From: Erythrobacteraceae bacterium CFH 75059
GTDB taxonomy: Bacteria; Pseudomonadota; Alphaproteobacteria; Sphingomonadales; Sphingomonadaceae
Length of the DNA stretch: 64,000 bases
Direction of reading: 5' to 3'
NCBI GenBank assembly: GCA_004331795.1
Contig: SJSR01000002.1
Coordinates: forward strand, 496,001 to 560,000
Shown here: positions 25,148 to 34,428 of the stretch, piece by piece
Position numbering within the stretch: position 1 is the first letter of the stretch
How the letters are laid out: the number at the start of each line of letters is the position of its first letter
Made by a program: the position numbers and the translations under genes
Notes under the pieces: model-generated
Databases searched by the model: none
The model's input: only the letters and a program-made list of their open reading frames with translations
Told to the model about the DNA's origin: nothing

Positions 25148-25915
25148 ATGATGTCTGACCCCGTAGCGCAACTCCGCTCCATCATGGCCCGCCTGCGCGA
25201 TCCCGTGCATGGTTGCCCCTGGGATCAGCAGCAGACCTTCGCGTCGATTGCTCCTTATACCATTGAAGAAGCCTACGAGGTCGCAGACGCCATCGCGCGC
25301 GATGATGTCGCGGACCTGCGCGGCGAACTCGGCGATCTGCTCCTGCAGGTCATCTATCATGCGCAGATGGCGCAGGAGCGCGGAGCCTTCACCTTCGACG
25401 ATGTTGCAACGGACATCTGCCACAAGATGATCCGCCGCCATCCCCATGTGTTCGGGAGCGAACCAGGCGCCGAAGCCCCGGACTGGGAGGCCATCAAGGA
25501 CGATGAGCGCACCGACACGGGCCAGACCAGCGCCATGGATGGCGTGGCCTTGGCACTTCCCGCCCTCTTGCGCGCGTTCAAGCTTCAGACCCGCGCTGCG
25601 CGCTGCGGCTTCGACTGGCCCTCTCCGGATGGCGCGAAGGCGAAGATCGAGGAGGAACTTGCGGAGTTCGCCGCCGCCGGATCGGACGCCGAGCGTCAGG
25701 AGGAAGCGGGCGACGTGCTGTTTTCCGTGGTGAACGTCCTTCGCGCTCACGGGGTCGAGCCCGAAGCAGCTCTGCGGCATGCGAATGCGAAGTTCGAACG
25801 GCGCTTTCGCGCTGTCGAAGCAAACGCGGACCGTCCCTTGCGCGACATGCCTCCCGATGAACTCGAAGCCCTCTGGAATGCCGTGAAACGGGAGGGGGAG
25901 GCGGCGGCGTCCTGA
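25148..25915 (+). CDS. mazG: Nucleoside triphosphate pyrophosphohydrolase MazG
   Basis: Hydrolyses NTPs and dNTPs to monophosphates and pyrophosphate, a housekeeping role affecting (p)ppGpp levels and mutation. The 255-residue protein has two MazG domains: the first with the metal-binding pattern EEAYEVADAI...DLRGELGDLLLQVIYHA (E-E-x-x-E and ELGD), the second with KIEEELAEFAAAG and EEAGDVLFSVVN. The typical opening LRDPVHGCPWDQQQTF is present. Its ATG follows an AT-rich palindrome (25124-25137). It converges with hflX with the two stop codons touching (TGATCA). Confidence 0.94.
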   Translation: MMSDPVAQLRSIMARLRDPVHGCPWDQQQTFASIAPYTIEEAYEVADAIARDDVADLRGELGDLLLQVIYHAQMAQERGAFTFDDVATDICHKMIRRHPHVFGSEPGAEAPDWEAIKDDERTDTGQTSAMDGVALALPALLRAFKLQTRAARCGFDWPSPDGAKAKIEEELAEFAAAGSDAERQEEAGDVLFSVVNVLRAHGVEPEAALRHANAKFERRFRAVEANADRPLRDMPPDELEALWNAVKREGEAAAS

Positions 25916-27145
25916 TCACAGTTGCGTGAACCGCCCATAGGCTTTGCCGCTCATGCGAACCTGCATGTGCCGCTGTTCCTCATCCACGGTTTCACTGATC
26001 ACCTGCCCGTGCTCGTGAAGGAAAGCGCGGCGCCGGCCATCGTCCAGAGCGAGTGCGACTGCGTACACACGTTCCCCGGCGGAAAGGAGGTCGGCAAATT
26101 TGCCGACAAGCTCGTCCGTGCCCTCTCCCGTCTCCGCCGAGATCAGCACGACGTTTTCTTCAACCCGTGACCCGTCCTCGAGCGCCGCGCGCTCGGATGA
26201 GTCCAGCAGGTCCACCTTGTTCCACGCCTCCACGATGGGCACTGAGCCTTCTTCCGGGTCAATGCCGAGGTCACGCAGAACGGCGTAGACCTGATCGCGT
26301 TCGGCCCTGCTTTCTTCAGCGTGGATGTCGCGCACGTGACAGATGAGGTCCGCTTCCGCCACTTCCTCGAGCGTCGCCCGAAAAGCCGCGACAAGCTGGG
26401 TCGGCAGATCCGAGATGAACCCCACCGTGTCTGACAGGATTGCCTTGGGAAATCCCGGCAGCGACAGGGAGCGCATGGTGGGGTCGAGCGTGGCGAACAG
26501 CATGTCCTCGGCCTTGACGCCGGCGCCTGTGAGCCGGTTGAACAAGGTGGATTTGCCTGCATTGGTATAGCCCACCAGCGCGATCACCGGCCATGGCGCC
26601 TTCCAGCGCCGTTCACGATGCAACGTCCGGGTCCGCCGGACCTGATCTAGCTCGCGGCGCAGGCGGCCGATCCGCTGGCGGATCATGCGCCGGTCGGCCT
26701 CGATCTGCGTCTCGCCCGGACCGCCTAGGAAGCCGAACCCGCCGCGTTGCCGCTCCAGATGGGTCCAGCTGCGGACAAGGCGGCTTTGCTGATACTCGAG
26801 GTGCGCCAGCTCCACCTGTAGCCGCCCTTCTGCCGTCGCGGCGCGCTCCCCAAAAATCTCCAGGATGAGGCCCGTGCGGTCGATCACCTTGCAAGCCCAG
26901 GCCCGCTCGAGATTGCGCTGCTGAAGAGGAGACAACGCCCCGTCGACGATCACGAGAGACGCATCGTGAAGGACGACGGCGTCGCCAATGGCGGAGATCT
27001 GTCCGGTGCCGAACAGCGACGCCGGACGCACCGCGCGCACCGTAAGGATCTCCTCGGCGACCGGAGCAATTCCGATCGCGGCGGCAAGCCCCCTCAGCTC
27101 GGACAGGCGCGCAGGCGCGGGGCGATCGTAAAGGCGACCCCGCAC
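25916..27145 (-). CDS. hflX: GTPase HflX
   Basis: A ribosome-associated GTPase that splits stalled ribosomes. Numbered from GTG 27145, the 409-residue protein has the HflX N-domain with the long helical linker GGPGETQIEADRRMIRQRI, G1 GYTNAGKST, the G3 region SDTVGFISDLP, and G4 NKVD. The GTG is the only conventional start in frame, but the frame continues 22 codons upstream, and the extension TGARAVLVCPDVRG resembles the conserved first strand of HflX proteins. That longer form would start at a CTG at 27211, overlapping the hfq stop as CTGA. So the true N-terminus is probably longer than listed. Downstream of tandem hfq in the same orientation. Confidence 0.9.
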   Translation of the reverse strand: MRGRLYDRPAPARLSELRGLAAAIGIAPVAEEILTVRAVRPASLFGTGQISAIGDAVVLHDASLVIVDGALSPLQQRNLERAWACKVIDRTGLILEIFGERAATAEGRLQVELAHLEYQQSRLVRSWTHLERQRGGFGFLGGPGETQIEADRRMIRQRIGRLRRELDQVRRTRTLHRERRWKAPWPVIALVGYTNAGKSTLFNRLTGAGVKAEDMLFATLDPTMRSLSLPGFPKAILSDTVGFISDLPTQLVAAFRATLEEVAEADLICHVRDIHAEESRAERDQVYAVLRDLGIDPEEGSVPIVEAWNKVDLLDSSERAALEDGSRVEENVVLISAETGEGTDELVGKFADLLSAGERVYAVALALDDGRRRAFLHEHGQVISETVDEEQRHMQVRMSGKAYGRFTQL

Positions 27146-27207
27146 GTCCGGGCAGACGAGGACGGCCCGCGCCCCTGTGGCCGCGCCGGACGAGACCTCA
27201 TGCGCAG

Positions 27208-27759
27208 TCAGGCCGGGTCGTCCTCTGCCGTGGTCAGGTCCACGTGATCGTTGGGCTGGATTGTGGAGATGGCATGCTTGTAAGCCAACTGGACGAACGA
27301 GTCCCGCTCGAGCAGAACACAGAACGGGTCGAAAGATGCGATGCGACCCTGAAGCATCACCCCGTTGACGAGGAACATCGTCACCCCGACGCGCGCCTCG
27401 GCCACCTTGGTAAGAAAGACATCCTGCAACAGCCGTCCGGAAGCAGTCCCCACCGAGGGAAAAGAAGTTTCCGCGTCCATGGCGTGCGCCGGCATGATGG
27501 TGGAGATGGCGTGCTTGTAGACCAGCTGGGTGGCGCCATCACGGCGCAGCAGGATGGAGAAATTGTCGAACCAGGTGACGATCCCCTGAAGCTTGACACC
27601 CTTCACGAGGAACACGGTGAGCGGCGTCTTGTTCTTCCGCATCAGATTGAGGAACGTGTCCTGCAGGCTCGCAGGCTTGACGCGCTTGCCGCCTCCCTGC
27701 CCCTCGGCTGCTTCCGCCTTGGCTGGCTTGCGCACACTGAGCGTAGCATTTCCAGCCAT
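27208..27759 (-). CDS. hfq: RNA chaperone Hfq, tandem two-domain form
   Basis: Hfq binds small RNAs and mRNAs and promotes their pairing. This protein is 183 residues, about twice the usual size, and carries two Sm-like domains. The first (about 30-90) contains [17 protein letters not shown] and YKHAISTI; the second (about 108-170) contains [17 protein letters not shown] and YKHAISTI again. The two Sm2 motifs are identical at the core but the domains differ elsewhere. Such double Hfq proteins are known in Sphingomonadales, where a ring could be made by three polypeptides. The ATG at 27757-27759 has a strong ribosome-binding site GAGGAGG upstream. It lies between ntrX and hflX. Confidence 0.95.
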   Translation of the reverse strand: MAGNATLSVRKPAKAEAAEGQGGGKRVKPASLQDTFLNLMRKNKTPLTVFLVKGVKLQGIVTWFDNFSILLRRDGATQLVYKHAISTIMPAHAMDAETSFPSVGTASGRLLQDVFLTKVAEARVGVTMFLVNGVMLQGRIASFDPFCVLLERDSFVQLAYKHAISTIQPNDHVDLTTAEDDPA

Positions 27760-27921
27760 TTACACGATCCTCCTCATATTCATCTTCGCATCCAGCCTCT
27801 CCGGCTGATGATGGCAACGTTTCGCCACATCTTGTGCCGCGACGGTCCGGGCCTCCCCGCCGCAAGGGCCTGCGCTCACACAATGAGCGAGCCTAGCTCC
27901 GGTTTCCTGCTTGTGGACGGG

Positions 27922-29307
27922 CTAGGCGTCCGATCCTTCTGAACGGCGATCTCCCAGCCCCAGCAGCTTGAGCTTGCGATGCAGAGCGCTGCGCTCCATG
28001 CCAATAAAGGACGCCGTGCGCGAGATGTTGCCGGAGAAGCGCCGGATCTGGATGGCGAGATATTCGCGCTCGAAGGTTTCGCGGGCTTCGCGCAGCGGGG
28101 CACTCATCATGATCGACATGCTGTTCGCGCTTGCATCGGTTCCGCCGACGATCTCCGCAGGCAGCATGGAAGGTTCCACACAGGCAAGGTTGTCGCGGGG
28201 CGAGAGAATGATGGTGCGCTCGACGACATTGCGCAGTTCGCGAACGTTTCCCGGCCAGTCGTGCGACTGCAGGACAGCAAGCGTTTCGGGCGTGATCGCC
28301 GGCGGCGGTAACCCCTGCTCGATAGCCAGTCGGCCGAAGAATTCCTCCGCCAGCAGCGGGATGTCCTCCCGCCGGTCCTTCAGCGGCGGAATGGACACCG
28401 GCACCACGTTGAGCCGGTAGAACAGATCCTCACGAAACCGGCCTTCCGCGATTTCGACGGTCAGGTCGCGCGTCGTGGACGTGACCACCCGGACGTCGAC
28501 GCCGATCTGGCGATGTCCGCCGACGCGAACGAAGCTCTGGTCCGTCAGCACTCTCAGGATGCGCGCCTGCGTCGACAGAGGCATGTCCGCCACCTCGTCC
28601 AGATACAGCGTTCCGCCGTCGGCAAGCTCGAGCAGCCCTTGGCGGACGAGATTCCCGTCCACCTCTTCTCCAAACAATTCATGTTCGAAGCGCTCGGGCG
28701 TGATCCGGGCCGAGTTGACGACCACGAAGGCGTGGTCCGCGCGGTTGCTCCAGCTGTGCAGCAGCCGTGCAGCCACCTCCTTGCCCGATCCGGCAGGTCC
28801 GCTGATCAAGACGCGGCTGCCGGTGCCGGCGACCCGCTTCAAGGTTGCGCGAACTTGGTTGATGAGCGAGGAAGTGCCCGTAAACCCTTGCTCTGCCGGG
28901 AGGTTCTGCTTCAGGCCGGCGACATTGCGGCGCAGCTTTTCGGCGGTTGTAGCCCGCTCCACGAGCAGCAGCAGACGTTCGGTCTCGAAGGGCTTTTCGA
29001 GGAAATCCATGGCTCCGCGCGACACGGCGGCCACGGCGGTGTCGATGTTGCCATGGCCTGAGAAGATGATTACCGGCAGTTCCGGCTCTCTCTGCTTGAT
29101 GGCGTCGAGCACCTCCAGACCATCCATCGGACTGCCATGCAACCAGACGTCGAGAAGGACGAGATTGGGCCGCCGCGCATCCACTGCCGCCAAGGCTGCG
29201 GTGCTGTCGGCCGCGGTCCGGCAGTGATATCCCTCGTCCGACAGAACGCCGGCCACCAACTCGCGGATGTCCTGCTCGTCATCAACCACAAGTATGTCGA
29301 GTGTCAC
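27922..29307 (-). CDS. ntrX: Nitrogen-assimilation response regulator NtrX
   Basis: A 461-residue response regulator with a receiver domain (phosphoacceptor D53 in LVLLDVWLHG), a sigma-54-type AAA+ domain with Walker A GPAGSGKE at 170-177, Walker B GTLYLDE, and a Fis-type C-terminal helix-turn-helix near NISRTASFIGMERSALH. The GAFTGA loop that contacts sigma-54 is absent: after ELFG (210-213) the sequence is EEVDGNLVRQGLLELADG. It probably does not activate sigma-54 in the standard manner, as seen in other alphaproteobacterial NtrX. Start is GTG with GGAG six bases before. It follows the sensor ntrY by 17 bases. Confidence 0.94.
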   Translation of the reverse strand: MTLDILVVDDEQDIRELVAGVLSDEGYHCRTAADSTAALAAVDARRPNLVLLDVWLHGSPMDGLEVLDAIKQREPELPVIIFSGHGNIDTAVAAVSRGAMDFLEKPFETERLLLLVERATTAEKLRRNVAGLKQNLPAEQGFTGTSSLINQVRATLKRVAGTGSRVLISGPAGSGKEVAARLLHSWSNRADHAFVVVNSARITPERFEHELFGEEVDGNLVRQGLLELADGGTLYLDEVADMPLSTQARILRVLTDQSFVRVGGHRQIGVDVRVVTSTTRDLTVEIAEGRFREDLFYRLNVVPVSIPPLKDRREDIPLLAEEFFGRLAIEQGLPPPAITPETLAVLQSHDWPGNVRELRNVVERTIILSPRDNLACVEPSMLPAEIVGGTDASANSMSIMMSAPLREARETFEREYLAIQIRRFSGNISRTASFIGMERSALHRKLKLLGLGDRRSEGSDA

Positions 29308-29324
29308 GTGCTGCTCCAGACTGG

Positions 29325-31541
29325 CTACTCGGCCGCGGTTTCGATGAAACGGCCAGGGTTCCTGGCGAACTTCAGGGTGACGGTCGTGCCCCCTTCCCGC
29401 CCGCTGCGGAAGCTGAGGTCGCCTTCATGTTCCTCGACGATCTTGCTGACGATGGCCAGACCAAGGCCCGTCCCCTTGGCGCGCGTGGTAACATAGGGTT
29501 CGATCAGGCGCTCGTGATCCTTCGGCAGGCCGATCCCGTTGTCGGTCACGGCGACGACGATGTGCTCCTCCTCGACGGACAACGCCACGTCAATGACGCC
29601 CGCTGCCGCGTTCTCGGCATGATCCTGTCCGATCCGCGCCTCGATGGCTTCGGCGGCGTTCTTGAGCACGTTCGTGAGGGCCTGCCCGAACTGGTGCCGG
29701 TCGCACAGCATCAGGATCCGCTCGTCATCAGGAGCCGAGAAGCGGTAGGTGATGTGGCCGTTCGCCACCTCCTGCAGGAACACCGCCTGCCGGACGAGGT
29801 CGAGAGCGTCCTCCTGCCGGAACACCGGCTTGGGCAGACGGGCGAAGGAGGAGAACTCGTCCACCATCTTGCGCAGGTCGCTGACCTGCCGGATGACCGT
29901 GCTGGTGAGGTCGTCGAACAACTCGCCATCCGTTTCGATCTGGCGCCGGTAGCGACGCTTCAGCCGCTCCGTCGCCAGCTGGATGGGTGTCAGCGGGTTC
30001 TTGATCTCGTGCGCAATCCGGCGCGCCACGTCCGACCAGGCCGCCTGCCGCTGATCGAGCAGTTGCCGCGTGATGTCGTCGAAGGTGACCACATGCCCTT
30101 CGCGCAGCGGGCTGACGGTCACCGCCAGCGTGATGTGGTCGCCGGCACGGTCGAAGCTGACAAGCGCCTGACGTCGCCCCTCCCTGATCATGTCTGCAAT
30201 GCCGGGCACCACGGTCTCGAGGTCGATGCCGATGGCAGACCGTGTCCCGGTGTCGAACAGCACGTCCTGGGCCGAGCGGTTGATCAGCAGGATCCTGCCC
30301 GCGGCGTCGACCGAGACGATCCCGGCGCTGACCGACTCCAGCACGGCTTCGATGAAGCGCCGCCTCTCCTGCAACTGGCTGTTGGCGGCGATGAGGGCCG
30401 CCGTCTGCTGTTCGAGCTGAGCGGTCATGCGATTGAAGGCGCGGTTGAGCAGGCCGATCTCGTCGCCGCTGGTGCGCCCCTGCACGCGCATGGCGAAGTT
30501 GCCCGCGCCGACCCGGCGCGCCGCAGCCACGAGTTCGGTCAGCGGCTGAACCTGCCGGTCCGCGAAGCGAAGGGCGAACCATACCGCCGCGCCCACAAGA
30601 GCGAGGCTGCCGAAGAACAGCGCCAGCACGAATCGCACCTGCAGGGCACGGGCCCGCTCCGTCAGCAGCCGGTAGTCGCCCGCGATCGCGGCCGCTTTCT
30701 GCCAGTAGGCAAAGCTTTCCGCTTCGCTGTTGCGCGAGGTGTAGAGGTAGATGCCGGACGCGCTGTCGATCGCGGCAACCGCCTCGATCCGGTTCGGACC
30801 GCCCTCCACGTGGACGATCTCTCCGGCTTTCAAGGCCGGAATGTGGCGGTCGACGAACGCGGTCGGCTGGTTGTCGTCGCGCAGGTTCAGCAAGGCGGCG
30901 ATGCGCGTCGATCCGCCGCCGGTGTCCTGCAGGATCACGGATTCGCTGATGTCGCGGCTTTGTGCCTGAAAGCCGTAATAGGTCGGGAAGGCGGAATCGA
31001 GGATGCTGCCGTTTTCCAGATAGGCGCGCATGTCGCCTGCCATGGCCACAGTCTCTCGGCCGACGTCGAGCTGGTTGTTTTCGTAATAGCCTTGCGCCAG
31101 CTGATTGGCGTTCTCCATCAGGCCCCGCGAGGCGTCGGAGAAGAAGAAGTCGACGCCGAATTTGAACAACACGGCTGCGAAGGCCGCGAACAGGAGCGTC
31201 GGCACCGCCGCCAGCACCGAGAACAGGAACACAAGTCGGACATGAAGCCGGGCAGTGCTGCCCGCCGCGCGCCGCAGGGCGAGTCGCCGCCCCAGCAGGA
31301 CGAGAAGGCCCATTGCCGGAACCAGCGCCCCGACGAGCAGCATCGTAACCTGCGCAGAAGGAAGCAGCAGCACGCCCTGGGGCGCGGAGGTGAAGGCGTC
31401 ATACGCCGCCCAGATCATCGCGCCCAGCGCCAGCGCGCAGGCCAGTTCGAGCATGGCGAAGATGGGCAGCCGGCGCAGCGCCCGTGCAACGCGCCGCGAC
31501 CGCAATCCCGACCGTCTCGGCAGAGTGTCGCTTCGCGTCAT
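29325..31541 (-). CDS. ntrY: Nitrogen-sensor histidine kinase NtrY
   Basis: A membrane sensor kinase that phosphorylates NtrX. Hydrophobic segments lie at about 20-40, 60-85, 95-120 and 290-315, so the sensor part is a large periplasmic loop between the third and fourth. They are followed by HAMP (DRQVQPLTELVAAARRVG), PAS, and the kinase core: H-box RRIAHEIKNPLTPIQLATERL, N-box LTNVLKNAAEAI, G-boxes DNGIGLP and GTGLGLAIV. Start at ATG 31541 (MTRSDTLPRR); the frame is open 15 codons further up. The usual neighbours ntrB and ntrC are not present: the upstream gene is dusB, 130 bases away. Confidence 0.95.
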   Translation of the reverse strand: MTRSDTLPRRSGLRSRRVARALRRLPIFAMLELACALALGAMIWAAYDAFTSAPQGVLLLPSAQVTMLLVGALVPAMGLLVLLGRRLALRRAAGSTARLHVRLVFLFSVLAAVPTLLFAAFAAVLFKFGVDFFFSDASRGLMENANQLAQGYYENNQLDVGRETVAMAGDMRAYLENGSILDSAFPTYYGFQAQSRDISESVILQDTGGGSTRIAALLNLRDDNQPTAFVDRHIPALKAGEIVHVEGGPNRIEAVAAIDSASGIYLYTSRNSEAESFAYWQKAAAIAGDYRLLTERARALQVRFVLALFFGSLALVGAAVWFALRFADRQVQPLTELVAAARRVGAGNFAMRVQGRTSGDEIGLLNRAFNRMTAQLEQQTAALIAANSQLQERRRFIEAVLESVSAGIVSVDAAGRILLINRSAQDVLFDTGTRSAIGIDLETVVPGIADMIREGRRQALVSFDRAGDHITLAVTVSPLREGHVVTFDDITRQLLDQRQAAWSDVARRIAHEIKNPLTPIQLATERLKRRYRRQIETDGELFDDLTSTVIRQVSDLRKMVDEFSSFARLPKPVFRQEDALDLVRQAVFLQEVANGHITYRFSAPDDERILMLCDRHQFGQALTNVLKNAAEAIEARIGQDHAENAAAGVIDVALSVEEEHIVVAVTDNGIGLPKDHERLIEPYVTTRAKGTGLGLAIVSKIVEEHEGDLSFRSGREGGTTVTLKFARNPGRFIETAAE

Positions 31542-31671
31542 CGTGACATGGTTACAACGCCTGTGTGGCGGTTTGGCAAGGACCAACTCGCCTCAGCATT
31601 GCGGAGCGGCGAAAAACCGCAGGCGTGCACAATGAACGCTTTCAAGGCGCCGGTGCACCACTTGCTGCCGA

Positions 31672-32676
31672 TCAGGTGCAGAACGGGGCGAAAAACCGCT
31701 CCACCTCGTCCATGACGTCAGCCGGACGGTCGATGAAATTGACCGTGTTCCTGAACTCCGCCGAGCCGGGGAGGCCCTTGGTGTACCAGCCAAGATGCTT
31801 GCGGGCCATGCGCACAGCAACCGCGTCCCCGTAATGCTCCCGCATGGCAGCGTAGTGTTCGGTGACAAGAGCCAGAAGTTCCGACCCGCCCGGCTCGGCC
31901 AGAAGGGTGCCGCTCCGCCACCACTCCATCACCTGACCGAGCAGCCATGGACGCCCATACGCGCCCCGACCGATCATCACGCCATCCGCGCCGGACTGTT
32001 CGAGGGCCGCGGCCGCATCGGCGACCGAGCAGATGTCGCCGTTCACAATGACGGGAATGCCGACCGCCTGCTTGACGCGCCGGACGAACCCCCAGTCGGC
32101 CGATCCCTTGTACATCTGGTTCCGGGTGCGGCCGTGGACGGTGATCATCCTTGCACCCAGATCCTCGGCGATGCGGGCAAGCTCTGGCGCGTTCAGGCTG
32201 TCGTGATCCCAGCCCATCCGCATCTTGACCGTGACCGGAATGCTGACCGCCTTCACGGTGGCGTCGATGATCGCGGCGGCAAGCTTGAGGTCACGCATCA
32301 GGGCGCTCCCGGCATCGCCATTGACGACCTTCTTGACCGGGCAACCCATGTTGATGTCGATGAGAGCAACACCCCGGTCGGCGTTGAGCTTTGCCGCTTC
32401 CGCCATCTCCGCCGGAGAACACCCCGCCAGCTGCAGCGAAATGGGTTCCTCGCTGGCGTGCCAGGCCGCCTTCTGCAGGCTTTGACGCGTTTCGCGGATC
32501 ATCGCCGGCGACGCGATCATCTCCGTGACGTTCAGGCCGGAGCCGTAGCGGCGCACAAGGCGGCGGAACGGCATGTCCGTGACCCCCGTCATGGGCGCGA
32601 GGATGACCGGCACGTCGATCGTGACGGCGCCGATCCGGATCGGCCGGAGCGCGGGAGGTGTCAGGGGCGCAAGCAT
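31672..32676 (-). CDS. dusB: tRNA-dihydrouridine synthase DusB
   Basis: FMN-dependent enzyme reducing uridine to dihydrouridine in tRNA D-loops; also called NifR3 in alphaproteobacteria. The 334-residue TIM barrel has [32 protein letters not shown] (the catalytic cysteine), [16 protein letters not shown] and [13 protein letters not shown], all diagnostic. I start at the ATG at 32676; a GTG at 32691 would add five residues, and neither has a clear ribosome-binding site. It lies divergently from ispDF with 66 bases between them. In related genomes dusB is followed by ntrB-ntrC; here it is followed by ntrY. Confidence 0.93.
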   Translation of the reverse strand: MLAPLTPPALRPIRIGAVTIDVPVILAPMTGVTDMPFRRLVRRYGSGLNVTEMIASPAMIRETRQSLQKAAWHASEEPISLQLAGCSPAEMAEAAKLNADRGVALIDINMGCPVKKVVNGDAGSALMRDLKLAAAIIDATVKAVSIPVTVKMRMGWDHDSLNAPELARIAEDLGARMITVHGRTRNQMYKGSADWGFVRRVKQAVGIPVIVNGDICSVADAAAALEQSGADGVMIGRGAYGRPWLLGQVMEWWRSGTLLAEPGGSELLALVTEHYAAMREHYGDAVAVRMARKHLGWYTKGLPGSAEFRNTVNFIDRPADVMDEVERFFAPFCT

Positions 32677-32742
32677 GGGCAGGACTGGCACACGCCGTTA
32701 CCGGATTGCGGCCGCACCGGCAACAGGATAGCGGACGCAGCG

Positions 32743-33900
32743 ATGCCCGATGCCACTCCCCAGCCCGCCTTCGCCGCCATCGTGGTTGCCGCCGGTACGG
32801 GGGAGCGCGCGCCCGGCGCGGTGCCGAAGCAGTTTCGCTCGTGGAAGGGTCGCCCGGTGCTGCTGCACTCGCTCGACGCCCTGCTCGAGGCCGGCGCCGC
32901 GCATGTGGTGGTCGCGCACCCCGCAGACCGGCGCAACGAAACCGAGGCACTTGTCGGCGCGCGCGCGCGGGTCAGCCTCGTCGCCGGCGCGGCCACCCGG
33001 CAAGGCTCCGTGGCCGCCGGGCTGTCGGCCCTGCCCGCGGATGCGCCCGGCATCGTGCTGATCCACGATGCGGCGCGGCCGGATCTTCCGATCGCGGTCA
33101 TTAAACGTCTGCTGGCGGCTTTGGACATGGCAGACGGTGCGATCCCGGTCCTCCCGGTGACGGACAGCCTCGTGCGCGTTCCACCCGGCGCTGCTCCTCG
33201 CGCAATCGACCGGCGCGACATGATGCGCGTCCAGACTCCCCAGGCGTTCCGGCTCGACGCAATCAGAACGGCGCACTGGGGCTGGACAGGCTCCTTGACG
33301 GCGACAGACGACGCGCAGGTGCTCTCCGCGGCGGGCTTTCGTCTCACCACGGTGGCAGGAGATGAACGGTTGGCGAAACTGACCTACAACGCCGATTTCG
33401 GATCGGATCAACTCCCGGTCAGGATTGGAGCGGGCTACGACGTTCATCGGCTGGAGGCGGGGAAGGATTTGTGGCTGTGCGGCGTGCAGATCGAGTCGCC
33501 TGTGGGCCTGGCGGGGCATTCCGATGCCGACGTGGCGCTCCACGCCCTCACTGACGCGCTGCTTGGCGCGATCGGTGCCGGCGACATCGGCACCCACTTC
33601 CCGCCTTCGGACATGCGCTGGCAGGGGGCAAGTTCGGACCTCTTCCTGCGCCACGCGGACGCTCTCGTCGCCGAGGCGGGATACGGGATCGGCAATGTGG
33701 ACCTGACGATCATCTGCGAATCCCCGCGGATCGGTCCGCACCGGGACCGGATGCGCAGTCGCCTCGCAGAGATCCTGCGCCTCGCCCCGGATGTGGTGAG
33801 CATCAAGGCGACGACAACCGAGAAGCTCGGCTTCACCGGCCGGGCTGAAGGAATTGCGGCGCAGGCAAGCGTCTGCCTTGTGCGCGCCGCCGGGGCCTGA
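32743..33900 (+). CDS. ispDF: Bifunctional IspD-IspF enzyme of the MEP isoprenoid pathway
   Basis: A 385-residue fusion. The N-terminal part (about 1-225) is the 2-C-methyl-D-erythritol 4-phosphate cytidylyltransferase, with [29 protein letters not shown] and RVQTPQAFR. The C-terminal part (about 228-385) is the 2,4-cyclodiphosphate synthase, with [37 protein letters not shown] and [13 protein letters not shown]. IspE is not encoded in this window. The fused form is common in alphaproteobacteria. The ATG at 32743 begins the cytidylyltransferase Rossmann strand; the longer upstream frame is antisense to dusB. Confidence 0.96.
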   Translation: MPDATPQPAFAAIVVAAGTGERAPGAVPKQFRSWKGRPVLLHSLDALLEAGAAHVVVAHPADRRNETEALVGARARVSLVAGAATRQGSVAAGLSALPADAPGIVLIHDAARPDLPIAVIKRLLAALDMADGAIPVLPVTDSLVRVPPGAAPRAIDRRDMMRVQTPQAFRLDAIRTAHWGWTGSLTATDDAQVLSAAGFRLTTVAGDERLAKLTYNADFGSDQLPVRIGAGYDVHRLEAGKDLWLCGVQIESPVGLAGHSDADVALHALTDALLGAIGAGDIGTHFPPSDMRWQGASSDLFLRHADALVAEAGYGIGNVDLTIICESPRIGPHRDRMRSRLAEILRLAPDVVSIKATTTEKLGFTGRAEGIAAQASVCLVRAAGA

Positions 33901-33911
33901 CGGAGGTGCCG

Positions 33912-34412
33912 ATGGAGCGTGTCCTTCCACCGGAGATCATCACACTGGCCGAGCAGGTGGTCGCCGCCAACGCAGCCGCGGCGCGACGGATCGTGCTCGC
34001 GGAGAGCTGCACCGGCGGTCTTGTCGCGGCGGCTCTGACCGAGGTGGCCGGGTCATCGGCGGTCTTCGACCGGAGCTTCGTCACCTACTCGAACGAGGCC
34101 AAGATGGAGGCGCTCGGCGTGTCGCTCGACATTCTGGAGACCTTCGGCGCGGTTTCGGTCGCCTGCGTGTGGGCGATGGCGCGCGGAGCGTTGGCCCGGT
34201 CGTCCGCCGATGTAGCCGTGGCGATCAGCGGCATCGCCGGCCCCGGCGGCGGTTCGGAGCTGAAGCCGGTCGGGACCGTCGTCTTCGCCCGCGCTGTTCG
34301 CGGCCATGGCGATCAGGACGTCGCCGAAACGCGGGCGTTTCCGGACACCGACGGACGGGCGGGCATTCGCCAGGCCGCGACGATCTGCGCGCTTGAACTG
34401 CTCCTGCCCTGA
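33912..34412 (+). CDS. pncC: Nicotinamide-nucleotide amidohydrolase (CinA C-terminal domain)
   Basis: A 166-residue protein of the CinA C-terminal family, which deamidates nicotinamide mononucleotide to nicotinic acid mononucleotide for NAD recycling. Visible motifs are [19 protein letters not shown] (with the nucleophile serine), [21 protein letters not shown] and [14 protein letters not shown] lies five bases before the ATG at 33912, which makes this start better than the GTG six bases earlier. It follows ispDF by 11 bases and converges with the ratA-like gene. Confidence 0.92.
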   Translation: MERVLPPEIITLAEQVVAANAAAARRIVLAESCTGGLVAAALTEVAGSSAVFDRSFVTYSNEAKMEALGVSLDILETFGAVSVACVWAMARGALARSSADVAVAISGIAGPGGGSELKPVGTVVFARAVRGHGDQDVAETRAFPDTDGRAGIRQAATICALELLLP

Positions 34413-34428
34413 TCCGGCGGAGAAAAGG

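Noticed and set aside
27873-27889. CGCTCA-CACAA-TGAGCG inverted repeat upstream of hfq
   Set aside because: Six-base arms are too short to support an operator or terminator here.
29301-31715. 804-residue plus-strand frame
   Set aside because: It is antisense to ntrY, which has clear kinase motifs; the frame has none.
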